Program-made: the position numbers and the translations under genes | NCBI GenBank assembly: GCA_905250885.1 | Contig: CAJNOQ010000105.1 | Span: 9,555-73,554 of the forward strand | DNA from: Didymodactylos carnosus | Taxonomy: Eukaryota > Rotifera > Eurotatoria > Philodinida > Philodinidae | Direction of reading: 5' to 3' | Length of the DNA: 64,000 bases | Part shown: one piece after another, positions 36,992 to 49,736 of the stretch | How the letters are laid out: every line of letters begins with the position of its first letter | How positions within the stretch are numbered: the stretch's first letter is position 1 | The notes under the pieces: model-generated | The model's database searches: none | The model's input: the letters and a program-made list of their open reading frames with translations, nothing else | What the model was told of the DNA's origin: nothing

Positions 36992-38251
36992 TTATTTTTT
37001 GACAACAATTTCATAGTCATCTTTATTTGGATCGTCATACACCCCTTTCTTATAAAATTCATCCTCATCCCATACGGTTTCATGCGGTTTTAATTTTGGA
37101 CGATTTTTAAATCTATCTGGTATTTCAACAAATTCACATTCCAACCGTTCTTTATAACGTTCCATAACAAATTCTCGATCTTTCTCCAAATGAGGATACT
37201 TTTGAATTACATTATCGACAACTTTTTTAATACGTTCCATTTCGAGATGTTCTTCATTATTTTTCACTTCATTATAACGTCGTTCCATTATCTTTGTCCA
37301 CTTCTAAAAGAAATTCGTATAGTGACAATCATGTTTGTTTTTGTTATAATTAGCATACCGATGGTTTTCGATTGCCCCATAGTAGTTTGTACCAGGTATT
37401 CATATGCGGTGGTACTATATGGTGTTTTGGTTTATAAAAGCGTAATAGTCCGAAACTTGTTTTTCTGAAATAATCGAAAAAAGCACGAGTGAAATGACAA
37501 GAAACAGTATCATTAAAAAAAATTAAACTCTATCATAATTTCTACTTATAATCTTACCGAAAAATAGGTTGTTGTTCACCAGTTTTTCCTGTTTCCAGTA
37601 GATTGTAAGCTATATTTCTCTCACGCACTACATTCAAAATATTTCTCATACTTTCTTCGATCTAAATAAGAAAAAATATAGGAATTAGAAACAACAAATG
37701 CAAGGATATAAAACCATTTTACTTTATCGATTCGTTCAGGATTTGGAAATAGCTCATGTTGATAACGAAATTCTTCTTCCATTGTTAGTAAAACATTTCG
37801 TTCTTTCAATAGTACATACCTAAAATAATCTCAAAATAGTAAACAACTTTAACTTCATTTAATCAAATACATACCATAACTTATGCAAATCTTCATTACT
37901 TTTTAGTCGAAGTTCATCCATATGCCACCATCTCCCTTAATATATTTATCAACTATTAAAATACTCCTAAAAGCAAAATGTTACAATTACCGTGTATTAT
38001 TTTGGAATCGGCCATTGTGTCAGATGTGTCGAAAAAATCCATTAAGTTACTTCTTTTTAGTGTCGCCAGGTCTGTACTCGGTGACGTTTGGGTTGTATTT
38101 GTTGTTTCATGACGAATTTGCAAACACTGAAGAGCTCCTAGTCTAAACAAACATCAAAATAGTTTGCTGATAGGATATGAATATTTATTTACTCTAACCT
38201 ATTGAATGCAAAACAAGAAGAACGAACAATAGTTCGATATAAACAATTCAT
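36992..38251 (-). CDS. MRPL47: mitochondrial ribosomal protein L47 (uL29m)
   Basis: Seven exons (38199-38251, 37991-38142, 37875-37935, 37723-37819, 37558-37661, 37359-37464, 36992-37303) join in frame to 294 aa; human MRPL47 has about 250. It is a large-subunit protein of the mitochondrial ribosome near the exit tunnel. The N-terminus [18 protein letters not shown] is basic and lacks acidic residues, fitting an import presequence. The family core is exact in pattern: [20 protein letters not shown], then [10 protein letters not shown] and FPNPERIDK. The [11 protein letters not shown] segment precedes it, and [12 protein letters not shown] and the KYPHL segment follow. An acidic C-terminal extension after KYPHL exceeds the human length. 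All splice phases agree. Confidence 0.92.
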
Positions 38252-40281
38252 ATCTAAAATATCGAAGTCAGATACGAGTTCGGCTTATCAATTAACATTA
38301 TTACATTAACTACATCAAAACACACACATCATAAAGTTACATCTGAGAGCTCTATACAACGTGAAAAAACTTCTCACCCAAGTACAGGTTTTATTCTTCT
38401 ATGATAATATATTCGAAAAATCTATTGACGTTTTATGAATTGAACCTTTGGATGACAACATAGAATTTAAATATATAGAACTTAAGAAGGACATAGAAAC
38501 ATGTTAGGAATTATATCAAAGTAAAATTTAAGCCTCTTCTCCAGTGATTAGTGACTATGTATAGGGAACTCAACCAATTGGGCAGAATGAAGTCTTGTTT
38601 AGCGAGATGCACTAAACAATTTTCAGGTGAAAGTCAAAAAACTTTCTGAACTTTTGAAAAAATTTCACATCGGAAAATCACATTTCCCCATGTTTTCATC
38701 GATTTTTTATAAACTATATTCATTTCTATGTATTTTTTCGCCTTTTTCCATATGTTGACAAATTTACCCGTTAATAGATCTGTCTGTCTTTGGATCAGAG
38801 ACCGTCGCAGGACAGGGCAACAAAAAATTCCTTGATTTGCCCTGGACAGGGCGAAAAAAGTTGCCCTGCGGCGTTCTCTGCTTTGAATCATACATTGAGA
38901 CACACTATTCCATACGACTATCAGAATAGAAAACAGAATAAATACGACATAAACAGTAAAAAAAAGACACATGTGCAGACATATATCAGATATACATTTT
39001 TTAATTAAAGCCACAGACATCCTAATTAAAGAATAAAATAAATTACAAGATTTCATTAATGAATCAGTCAAAAAGACTTTTTCTCTTTTCTTGATTTCCA
39101 CGATGTAAGCGTGATACTGTACCGACAACAAGTAAACACAAATTAATTTTAGATAGACTAAAGCATGTCGTACTGGAAGAGCACACATCAATAGGGGTGG
39201 TTAAACCGAACAGATTCAAGTGAATTCAAATGCAAATTATGACTAAAATCTAAAGCATCAACCACAGCGTACATTGTATCATAGTACCAATCAAAGTCTA
39301 TTAAAAGCACCATTTAGTCAGATATAAAAAAGAATTTTGATACTGATAACAAAACAAAAATAGCATGAATTAGTAACTCTCACTCAAGAATTCGAATGGT
39401 TTGATGACAAGTAAATAAAAAACAGATTAGCAGTTACTGACATACTTCCTAAAAATTTTACGGTTTTAGCAGCTGATCCCGAGAGAAGATATTGTACTTT
39501 TGAAACTGACGCTTGTCAGTATCCTACATCGGTAATAGCTAGAGAATATTCTTCCTTTTTTTCATGATTACTTTAAAACAGCATCTTTCAACAACATGAA
39601 TTCCGCATATAGAAAAAGAAGTCCTAATAAAGAAATACTAATGATTCTTGGACGTGTATTGGTTGTATCAGACATCAAACTTTATCTAATATATGCCATA
39701 TAACATGAATTCATTTTTTTTAACATTTTTCAAGAAAAACATTGTTGAGTTACACTTGTAATAATATTATTATCAAAAAAATTGCCTAGAAAAAAATTAT
39801 TTTTACAATCACAGGCAATGCAACATGGATATTCGCGAGCACATGCAAAACTAAAGGCGAATAGATCAGACTATACTCATTGCTGTATAAATTACTAATT
39901 CTGTACAAAAAAACATAGACCAAAAAACTTTTTACAAAAAGAAAAAATGTTGCATTATTCATAGTAAGTTTAAAAAATCTGCAGCACAAAAAAAGAGAAA
40001 ATAAACATTATTAAAATTCATTTGTAGAAAAAAGAAATAAGAGAGAAAAAAGTAATAAATAAATATAAAAAAGACATTAATAACTACAGATCTATGGACA
40101 TAACATCACAGTTTAGTACGATCGAGTATGAGGTCAAAAAAAGACCAAATGTAAAAAAAGAGACCAAGAACAAACAATAACAAATGTAAAAAAAGAAACC
40201 AACAAATGTATAAAAATAAAAAATTCTTGATTTTTTAAAATGTATACACAATAACAAGTAATAGTCATTTGTTCTATGTTT
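38252..40281. other. gene-free stretch
   Basis: No supported exon on either strand apart from the tiny transposon at 38796-38880. A 185-codon open frame on the minus strand (38634-39191) crosses that transposon and has no recognisable domain, so I do not count it as a gene. The PIWI 3' end lies next to this stretch. Confidence 0.45.
38796..38880. mobile_element. 85-bp hAT-like micro-element
   Basis: The ends are CAGAGACCGTCGCAGG and CCTGCGGCGTTCTCTG, inverted repeats with few mismatches. The flanks CTTTGGAT (38788-38795) and CTTTGAAT (38881-38888) match at 7 of 8 positions, as expected of an 8-bp target duplication. The interior repeats CAGGGCAA and its complement. Confidence 0.75.
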
Positions 40282-43200
40282 TTACAAATAAAATAATTTA
40301 TCTGCCAATACCAAGTTGAATTCTTTATTTAAAGATTGACCAACTAAATAGGCTAATTTGTGAGCATACTGGCATACAGCTGGAACACGAATTGTTCCCT
40401 AAAGCAAATAAAAACAAATTATTCACCTAGAGATAAGATGGATCTAATTCCAAAACGTCCTAATACAGTAATTTTACGACTGTACACCACTGTAAACCTA
40501 CTGAGGGATAACGCTTAGTATTTGTGCTCTACTATGCTCGATTTTTACATTAGTCCAAATTTGTTAAACAAATTCTACTCAAAAAGTGCCATAAATATAT
40601 TGTCAAATATTTATATTGTGTACTTTCTGTAAAACTATCATAGAAAATGATGATTTATTAGTTAGAACCAGTACTTACAGGCCAGTTGTAATACAAATGA
40701 CATAGTTTGTATGTCAATCGTTGCATATGATCGACTTTGAAATTGGTACGATCCCAAATCACATTATAATGTGTGGGTGAAACAGTACCTTGTCGAGCAC
40801 ATTGACTTATTAAATAAAAATCATACCAATCGGTATTGGTAACTGTATGATCAATAATAGTTCCTACAAAATAAAAAAAAGAATAAAAATGTTGTCAGAT
40901 AATATTAAAAGTAATGAATAACGAACCAGGAGCCGGGTTTAAAATTGATCGACCACTACGTTGAAAAAATCGAGCATTGCCACGTTTTTTAACAATTACA
41001 ACAGCTAATTTTGGTCTAGAATATAAATAAATAATTTACCATTTATCAATAACAGAAAATATTTTCCATTTTTTTACTTACTCATAACCCGGCATAATTT
41101 TTGGAAATGTTTCAACAATTTGTGGTAGTTCATGTTCGGCTATAATAGCCAATTGACCGTCAGAGACACCATCACGATACAAAACGATTTTTTCTGGAAG
41201 ACAATTATTATTTCGATGATATTCTTTTAATGCATCTAATAGAAAAATAATGAATATTTAAAGGATAGAACGACCATCTCCAAATTGTTATTTACCAGTT
41301 AAACACTGTGTTAAACCATCCATAAGTTCTTGAGTTGTTCGCTGATAAATAATTCTTGAGTAGAATTTCGTTAACGTTTGATTTGTACTAGCAACAAATG
41401 CACCAACAGATGAAGTACGACGTTTGAGATCATGGTACGAATCCATCCCAATAACCATCAATGTTTTAGTCTATTATGAGAAAAAAATTTCGCTATTAAA
41501 TAAACAACTACTATGTCTACGATTATTTTCTTACAGGAATTGAAACACCCCAGATTTCTCCTCCAAGTTTGGCATTCAATTGAATTCCTATTTTTGTGGC
41601 AACAGACATTAACTGGTTCTTTCTGGAGATTGTTTTAGTTAAAACCATCTAGGAGAAAAAACAAACAATAAGGACTGTAAACAGAATAAGTGTTTATAAT
41701 TCGAATTACCTGTGATGGCACAGGATTATCTAAACATAAATATTTTTTCAATGTATCATATCGGTCTTTACGATTATTTGACAAAATACAAACAACAAGC
41801 TCTGTATCTTGTCGAACTTTTTTTGCTAATGCATCATAATATGTTTCTGAACGATCATTTGGCAAGGGTGTCCTGAAAAAGAAAGAAAAAAAACATTGGA
41901 TCCTAATCATACCATGGCAATGTATATCACTACAAACTAATTATCAAAAGTCTAAATAACTTCAAACTTCCTAAAATAGACCTCAAAGAACATAAACTTG
42001 AAAACTAGTTCTTGTTTAAGAAATTGCATTTAAACCGTGAAATAAAGAAAAATAAAAGAGATAAAAAAAATCGGAAAAAGAATATCTGTGGAGTGGACTG
42101 GTCACATATGATTTGAATTTCTCGATATTAGACATCCAGAAATTAAACAATACATACATATCTGGATACTTGATTTCCATGCCAAACGGCGTACAAACTT
42201 GGTTTAACGCGTCAACTAATTGGTATGTTATTTCTTGTTCCTGGAAAAGAAGTAACACAATTAAACATTATATTATTTAATATCTATTATAATTCTTACT
42301 TTTGATGGATATAATACAATCCATTTTATTAGGTTTTTCGGATTGATATGACGCAACGAACGACTACAAAATTTTCATTAAAAATAGATCAATATATCTC
42401 TATATATATATAGTCAATCTTAATCACATTGCACTTACCCTTCACGACTCCAATCAGCTTCTTCATAATTATATTTTACAATACGCTATAAAAAGAAAAA
42501 GTTTATGTAAAAATTCTAACTTTTGTTTATTCGATAAATTTTCTTTCAACTTACATCAGCATACAAAATTTGTTCAGCATCTAGTACACGAGATTCAAAT
42601 TGCACTAATTCATCATCCAAACGAATGTTCCATTTGTTTAATTCTTTTTGACATTCTGGATTTCTATAAAGAGAGAAAATAAATAAAAAAAGAATTCGAT
42701 CTACAATATTTTTTCATACATACGAATGAATATCATTGATAAATTCATTTAAACGTCCATAGCGTGTGGCAGGATCAACATGTGTATGTGAGGCCATTTC
42801 TTTCATAAACATAAAATCCGATCTCATAACATCCGAAATACCTAAACAAAATATCAAATATGATTGTAAGATGAACTAGTTAAAAACGTAAGTTGCTTAA
42901 AAGTTCTGAGCATTCTATGATAAAACACTTTAAGGTATATCATTTGAGACAAAAGTATCTGCAATACAATTATAAGTAAGAAACAACACTATGCTGTTCG
43001 AATACACTTCTAATATTATCCTACATCGGTCAGATATATCATTGATCAATGACATGAAAGTTACGCTTACTAAGAGACACTTTAGAATATATTAGTGCAC
43101 ACACTACAACAACAGCGCTAATTAACCTACCGGTCACACAACATAATTCTGGAATTAATAATAATGGTGTTGTAATACCAGCACGTCTGTCACGTTTTGA

Positions 43201-44971
43201 GGGTTTGCTGACTAACAATGGTTGTGCTGGATCATCAATTTGAAGTTGATATTTCTTAAAAAAAGTAAGACAAGAGGAACGGATATTTAGGTAAATAGAC
43301 TATGATTACAATCAATAAACAATAAACATACTTCTTGATAATATTTCATAAATGACCATTGACTACCATCACGCATTTGAAATTGATGAGTAGGATCCTG
43401 ATCCCATGCAATTTCATCAATTTTGTATGTTTTGTTATTATATGTGGTCAGAACAATTTCGCCAACAAGTTCTTTTGTGGCTAGATCTTGAGCCTTTTTA
43501 TAGTCTCTTTGTTGATTAAATATATCTTGTAAACGTTGATACACTGTCGTTTTATTTAATATCTATAAAAAAAATAGCAAAAAATGGTGACTAACTAGTT
43601 TCTTAAATTTCTCTGGAAACATACTTTATGACTTAAATCTACATTAATCATTAGCGAGCCTAAAAATAAATGAACACAGTGCCTATGAGATCGAACAACT
43701 TGTTACTCAATTATGTTCATACCTTCAAAAATGTTTACATTTGTCATAAATCCGGGAAACAATGTTAATTTGTAACGCTCCAAATCAAGTTTACGATCAT
43801 ATTGATAGTAATTACGTCCCTAAAAGATCAAATATCATAGAACTTAATACACGTAAAGATATTGTGAAAATACTAATAGTAGTCATAGCGATTGACCGAA
43901 AAAACTACTTACAATCAATTTCATTCCAGTAAGTTCTAATAATCTGAAATATGAAGAGAACGACGGTGTATTTTAATTTTTTAAATAAACAATAGACATA
44001 CTTTCTAACAATAAGATTTGCCAAATGAAAAAAATTTGGACTTTCTGGAGAATTTTTTGCAGTTTTTTTCAAAAGTATCTGAATTTCCTGACCGGTTCCT
44101 GGATTACGTCCCATAAGAGATTTTTCCTAAATGATAAATACAAATGTGAAAACTACTAACGCACTTGAGTCAGAATTACGCACATCACCAAGATCGTCAA
44201 ATGCATACATTGTTGTGCCATCAAAGGCTACATCTTTGAATAAATCACGATGTTGAGCAATCAATTCACGACGCATTTTTCTCTGTTCAACTTCTGGTTG
44301 AAAATCAATATGATATTGGAACAATTCCCATGTTGGTGTTGCTAGTATACGAATATAATTGGCAATTAATTGTATTGGATCACCAGATGTGCCTTCAAAA
44401 TAAAAGTATTATAGATTTATAGGCGCTGACTATTTGAGTTGGGGATATTTATCATACCTCTTTTTTCTATTGATTGTTGTTGAATTTGTTGTGAGCTGGT
44501 GTATGGTACTGATCGTGTATTACTACGTCCAACATTTAGTGCTGCAAATTCCGGTACCAAACCTGAAAGTCCTGTACCTCTTGGAGCACCTACATGCGAA
44601 AGAAAAATGTTAAAGAAACAAATATTGATAAGAAAGAGCATTCAACTCACTTTTCATGACAACCGGAGCTCCTCTCCGTGGTTTTTCTGTCGTCGATGCT
44701 GAACTCTAAAAAACGAAACAATGATATGATAAATTTTCTTTTTACTGCTTATAATTGTCTGATTTCTTACCTGTGTGGGTATCGATGTTTGTGATGGAAG
44801 AGCTGGATTTAGAGATTCACCAGCTCCCGTAATGAGCTCGACATTGGATGACAGTTGGGACTGTTCTAGCTGAGCTGCACCACCCGGTCGTGTTTCATCG
44901 TTGTCTAGTGGTTGTGTAGGTCTTGCACGTCCACGTCCTCTTGCTCTTCCTCGATCGCTGGTTGAAGCCAT
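40282..44971 (-). CDS. PIWI: PIWI-clade Argonaute, full length
   Basis: About 20 exons code for a protein of typical PIWI length. PIWI proteins bind piRNAs and silence transposons in germ cells. The N-terminus [18 protein letters not shown] is an RG-rich tail of the kind that is methylated and bound by Tudor proteins. PAZ-region features include [17 protein letters not shown] and [10 protein letters not shown]. The PIWI domain has all four slicer residues: D in [10 protein letters not shown] in QELMDGL, D in [10 protein letters not shown] and H in [10 protein letters not shown]. It closes with [15 protein letters not shown] and the conserved end LFYL, stop at 40282-40284. Similarity to animal PIWIL1 over the whole length separates it from the Ago clade. 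One larger intron (about 290 bp) lies near 42843-43132. No break was seen. Its presence in a transposon-rich locus is suggestive but not evidence of a link. Confidence 0.93.
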
Positions 44972-47952
44972 GGATTTTATAATGAATTGGAATTCGTCTC
45001 CAATGTGTAAAAGACAACAACGTTGAATTGTTGATTTGATCTGAAATAGGTCAAAACATAAATAATTGAGATTCACATCAACAGAATACTATCTTAGTAA
45101 TTATTCCATCATTTTTATGATAATTTATTAAAACAAAATTAAATACATCATGCAAAAAAATAATGTATTTGAGGAAGATTCTACAATCAAATATCAAAAT
45201 TTTAACATAACAATAAGATTTATTGACATGAAATAAAATAAAATGAGGAAAATATCCACATTTTAAACAAGAAACAGTATAATCTGATGCTAAATTTGAC
45301 TAAATATATTGATCTTTCTTAACTCTCAAATGTTGTTGCTTTTTTTTCTGAAATTTAAAATAGACGATATAAATATTAAATATAAAAAAATGAAACTTAT
45401 TGTTCACAAACAAAAAAAAAACATATATGTTACATGTTCAATATATATAAGAGATTAATTTTATCAATACAATTACAAACAGCATAATTCAGATTGATGG
45501 CATGATGAATTTAGACCTAATTATTTTCAATCGGTTTAAAAAACATGTGAAATTGTTTAAACTATGAGAAATTTAATTTAAGTTTTCATCATCTATACTT
45601 CTATATCTACAAAGTATTTTTTCAAAATAAATACTATTACGATATTAGTCATTTTCATATGATAATACTCAACCACTTAGCGAATCCAATGATATTCTGA
45701 TGATTCTGTCAATTATTATACAAACCGTTCGTTGAAATCTGTAACTTTGAATATAGAAGAATGTTGTTTAATAGATATAGTCGATCAAACTATTTAATAT
45801 TAAACAACTGAACAGCTATTTAAAAAACGGCGCATATAATAGAGAAAATACGCCCAGACCGTCATTTCCATAGCATTGTTTGTAGTTTGCAACTATCTAC
45901 ATATATATATGTGATAAAAAAAAGCAATTTAGATTCTAGTAAATTTTTCTCGTTAAAGTAGTTAGATCTTGACGAAAAATGTCTTATTTTTATTTAGCGA
46001 ACATTTTTCTCAGTATTCGACCGATAATTCGGCTGCATCAGCGTACAAGTGAGAATAATTTTTATAATTCTATCATCTGATACGAAAGACGTGCTTATAT
46101 TGACTATAAAGGTATTTCGACAACATGATCCATCTATATATAGAATTATCTATCAACTATCACAACTTAAAAATATTTTGTCTGAGTCTCTTATCATTTG
46201 CTATGCAGACTTAAGAAAACAAATATTAGTCGATTTCCAACTTTGTCTGTACTTTCCACGTTAAAAACGAGCAACTTTGTATTTTCTGTACTAATAGTGT
46301 AAGAATGTTATCAATAAAAAACGTATATAATTCATTTTTGGATAGAAAGTCATCCATAGCTAGCAGAACAATCAGAACTTGACGACTTTTCACTTTCTTT
46401 GTTGAACTACTTTTATTTTTCATGTATAACATATACAACACACATGAACTTTAATAACTTTGTTTTAATAAAACAAATTTATTTAGACGTAGTAAAATAC
46501 GTACCACTTGTCACTCGGTGATGTTAACTTGCTGTTTGGAGAAGTTTAAAATTTCATCATTTGTAAAGAATATGGAAAGTATTGACTATTTATAACGTGT
46601 ACTTGAGGGTTATTTCCCAGAATGAGATTTTTCCAAGTTGTTAAGATGTTCAAAGTCTTCATTTTGTACACTTACGTGTTAATTTTATAATTTTTGACTT
46701 AACATAAGTCTAGACTTGGTTAAGTCGAGCACTTTAGAATTTTTATGAAGCATCCTCCTGACCTCATTAATTTGTGCAAACGATTGTTTTTCAACATTAT
46801 TTAGATCCATAGACACAAAGGATTTCTAGTGTGATGTAGAACCATTGTTTTTAATGATTAGTGAGTCTCGCTTGAACAAAATGGGTTTCCACTTTGAAAA
46901 TTCGATTTCCACTTTGTTTTTAGCAGGGAAAACACGAAAAATGCAGTGGTAAACTGTGGAAACCCACTTTGCTTAAAATTCCTATTAAAAACACTGTGCA
47001 GAACCGTGAATCGGAGCGCAGTCTGTTTTGAACACGTATAATACGTCATTGTTAGCCAATCGAGCACTGATAGAATATTTCAAAAATAGATCTTCTAAAA
47101 CAAGCTTTTTGCTCAGTAATAGATTGATAAACTTAATCAGTAGTCAAATCTCTCTTTATAATTATGATCCCTAAACACTTATTCGCGCAACATTACACAA
47201 ATGAATTTATTATCTATTAAACTTCTTTTTTATTTCAACTTTTTGTGTCTTTTCCTATATTTTCAAGTCTCTTTTGAGTCTTTTCCTATAAACCATATTT
47301 TCAAACCCAGAGAAAGACAAACTGTCCCGAAATATTACGATAAAACGTAACATATGTTACGTTGAAATGTGAACGTAAAGTGTGTCAATATTGCCACACT
47401 TTTAGCATTTGAATGACATTGTTACATCGGATTTACCTTATAATATAACACTTCGGGACCTTGTAATCCACAACTCGTTTTTGAGGAAGAAAAAAGGTTA
47501 TAGCTTAATAGAGAACATTTTACCCAGTTATAGTGTTAATAGGAGTACTCAAGGTGGTGCAAATAAAGTACAATGAAAATGGGTCGCTAGCTTCTAGGTG
47601 AGGGATGTTGATAGTGGCTATTCATCGTTGCTTATGATAATTTTGAATGCAAATAAATCCTCTTTTCTTGGAATGTGACGAGAGTAGAATGAGTTGAATA
47701 TTTTGGTAATATTTTTCGTTCCCAAACTGAGAAGAGAACGGTGCTGCTCTAATGTCATCTACTTGGGACATCTAGTATCTTCTGTATTTGCTGTTTTCAC
47801 TAGCCTATGACTACTGTCAAGAGTATATTGTCATTTTCGTGGTTTCTAAATGTTGCATCTGCTTTCAACTGTTAAGCTCTATCTTGCCAGATTTTTCCGA
47901 AGAAATTACATCGTGCCATACACAGCCTCATTCTGAAATAGTCTGATACAAG
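44972..47952. other. gene-free stretch upstream of PIWI
   Basis: No exon with support. The first few hundred bases should contain the PIWI promoter and leader. A relative of the foldback element end lies at 46655-46755. A pair of similar tracts (tttccactttg) near 46887-46917 was noted. Confidence 0.45.
46655..46755. mobile_element. partial copy of the foldback element at 32289-33016
   Basis: The segment acacttacgtgttaatt followed by gacttggttaagtcgagcac and tagaatttttatgaagcatc matches the terminal part of the 32.3-kb element. Only one end is present. Confidence 0.6.
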
Positions 47953-48376
47953 CAGAGTTGCCAGATGCTCAGGTCAGAAATGCAGAATAAACATTCCAAA
48001 ATGCGGAAAAAAACGGAAATACATTTTCATGGTCTAACTTTATCCTTTGTCAGGCGAAGAGAGCCCAAAAAGTGTTTTCTGTATCACTTTGTGATTTTAC
48101 TCAATAAAACACAAGAGAACAACAAACAGAAATGTAAATCTCGATTTTAATTGGCACGTTGGTTTTTGACTATATATTTTTTATTAGAATGAATATGTTT
48201 AAGCAAGTCTGATGTTGATAAGAAGAAATTATAAATTTTAATGCATGCTAACGATGAGTTTAAACGAGTTTTTAACAAAGGGCAAAAACAGCAAAAGCAG
48301 ACAATACGGACAAATTGCGAAAAAAACTCAAATATTCAGAATTTGTCCGCAAAATGTGGACCATCTGGCAACTCTG
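47953..48376. mobile_element. hAT-like MITE, 424 bp
   Basis: The ends are CAGAGTTGCCAGATGC and ATCTGGCAACTCTG, inverted. The flanks GATACAAG (47945-47952) and GATACAAC (48377-48384) match at 7 of 8, fitting an 8-bp target duplication. Subterminal parts share gcggaaaaaaa and tttgtccgc-like motifs. It is too short to code for a transposase. Confidence 0.8.
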
Positions 48377-49736
48377 GATACAACATACAAATACTGTATT
48401 CCTGATATCTTTTTGTACTTTTTGATGAAATAATACAAAGTGATTTATCATAGTATTCTTGCTGATCAATGGAGAATAATGCTGCTATCTTTATTACTTT
48501 CCAGTGAGAATAATCTAGTAGATCCGTAAAAGAGGATGTTCATGTCTCTTCTGATGGACCAAACGCTTATTATCCGCCAAAATCATAGAAGAACTGATAA
48601 GGTCTCATAAAATTTCATAAGATTCACGTAAAATTCGCTGACCTGAATTGATACATGTGCATTGTTGTTTCGTCAGCGAAATGTGAGTGGTAAAAACTTT
48701 AGTGCAGTTGCGACTGAAATACCCTTAACTTGGTTTAACACGATTAAGGGTTTATTAAAAATAAATAAAACATTATTAACATAAACTCTTAATCATGTTA
48801 AACCAAGTTAAGAGTATTTTAGCCACAATTGCACTGAAGTGTTTATTCTATTGTTGCCCTTTAATACTGACAATGTGTGGATAATGATGACATATTTTTT
48901 GTTTTCGATTATCCGGCGTCATTTCCTTGTTCGTGTATGGAACATTACCAGCTGTATAGATTATTTCTGAAAATCGTTTCTGTTCAACGAAGTAGACATT
49001 AGCTGACGTTTTTATATACAAATCGTTGAAAGTTGGGCACAAGAAAAGTGGCTGAAACTAAACATCTGGTGCCAAATAATGAGATCGGCCCGAAAAATTC
49101 CGATTTTCTTATTGGTTTAGGAAAGAAAAGAACTAGTAACTGAAAAAAGTAAGTTTTTAAAATTTAAATCATCTCAAGCTTTTATGTGTAGTATGCGAGA
49201 ACAAGCTCAAATGGTCAAAGTAAAAATCACACAAGATACATCCGAAAATCACATTTTTTGTTTAATAATATAGGTTTTTTTATCGTTACCTACTAATCTA
49301 ATTGTTCACATGACTACGATTAACATAAAAGAGAAAAAAACAATAGAGTGATAGACTTATTTTGAATTGTTATACGTTCTACGTGAACTGGTACAAGTCT
49401 GCAAACTGCACTCTTCGTTTTTTTTACACCGTGTAAAACAGTGTGTATATTTTCATTAGGATTCTTAACACTCTGTTTAAAATGGGTACACGCTCTTATT
49501 AGAGACACTAATCATGGATGAGAAATAAAATAGAAATTTCTATCGTGATGGTAATTTGTAGCTTGATTAAAATTGTTTGTTGTGATCATTTCATATTATG
49601 ATCACTTTTATTGACCAATATAAAGAAATCACAACGGCAAATATTGACTTTCTATTGAAGATTTTACTCACTCGTTAATCCAAATATGATTTTCAGTTTC
49701 GATGCATTTTATTCGAAATGATCAATTTTGTTTTAG
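48377..49736. other. gene-free stretch upstream of BRD8
   Basis: No supported exon was found. It contains the hairpin element at 48697-48839. The TTTTAG immediately before the BRD8 ATG shows that at least part of the leader is spliced, so a 5' UTR exon or a trans-splice site lies here. Confidence 0.4.
48697..48839. mobile_element. 143-bp hairpin MITE
   Basis: The left arm (ctttagtgcagttg, then cccttaacttggtttaacac) and the inverted right arm (cttcagtgcaattg, then tcttaacttggtttaacatg) pair over nearly 60 bp around an AT-rich loop. A few mismatches indicate moderate age. No copy was seen elsewhere in the window. Confidence 0.7.

Noticed and set aside
38634-39191. 185-codon open frame on the minus strand
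   Set aside because: It spans the 85-bp transposon, has no recognisable domain and no homologous pattern.
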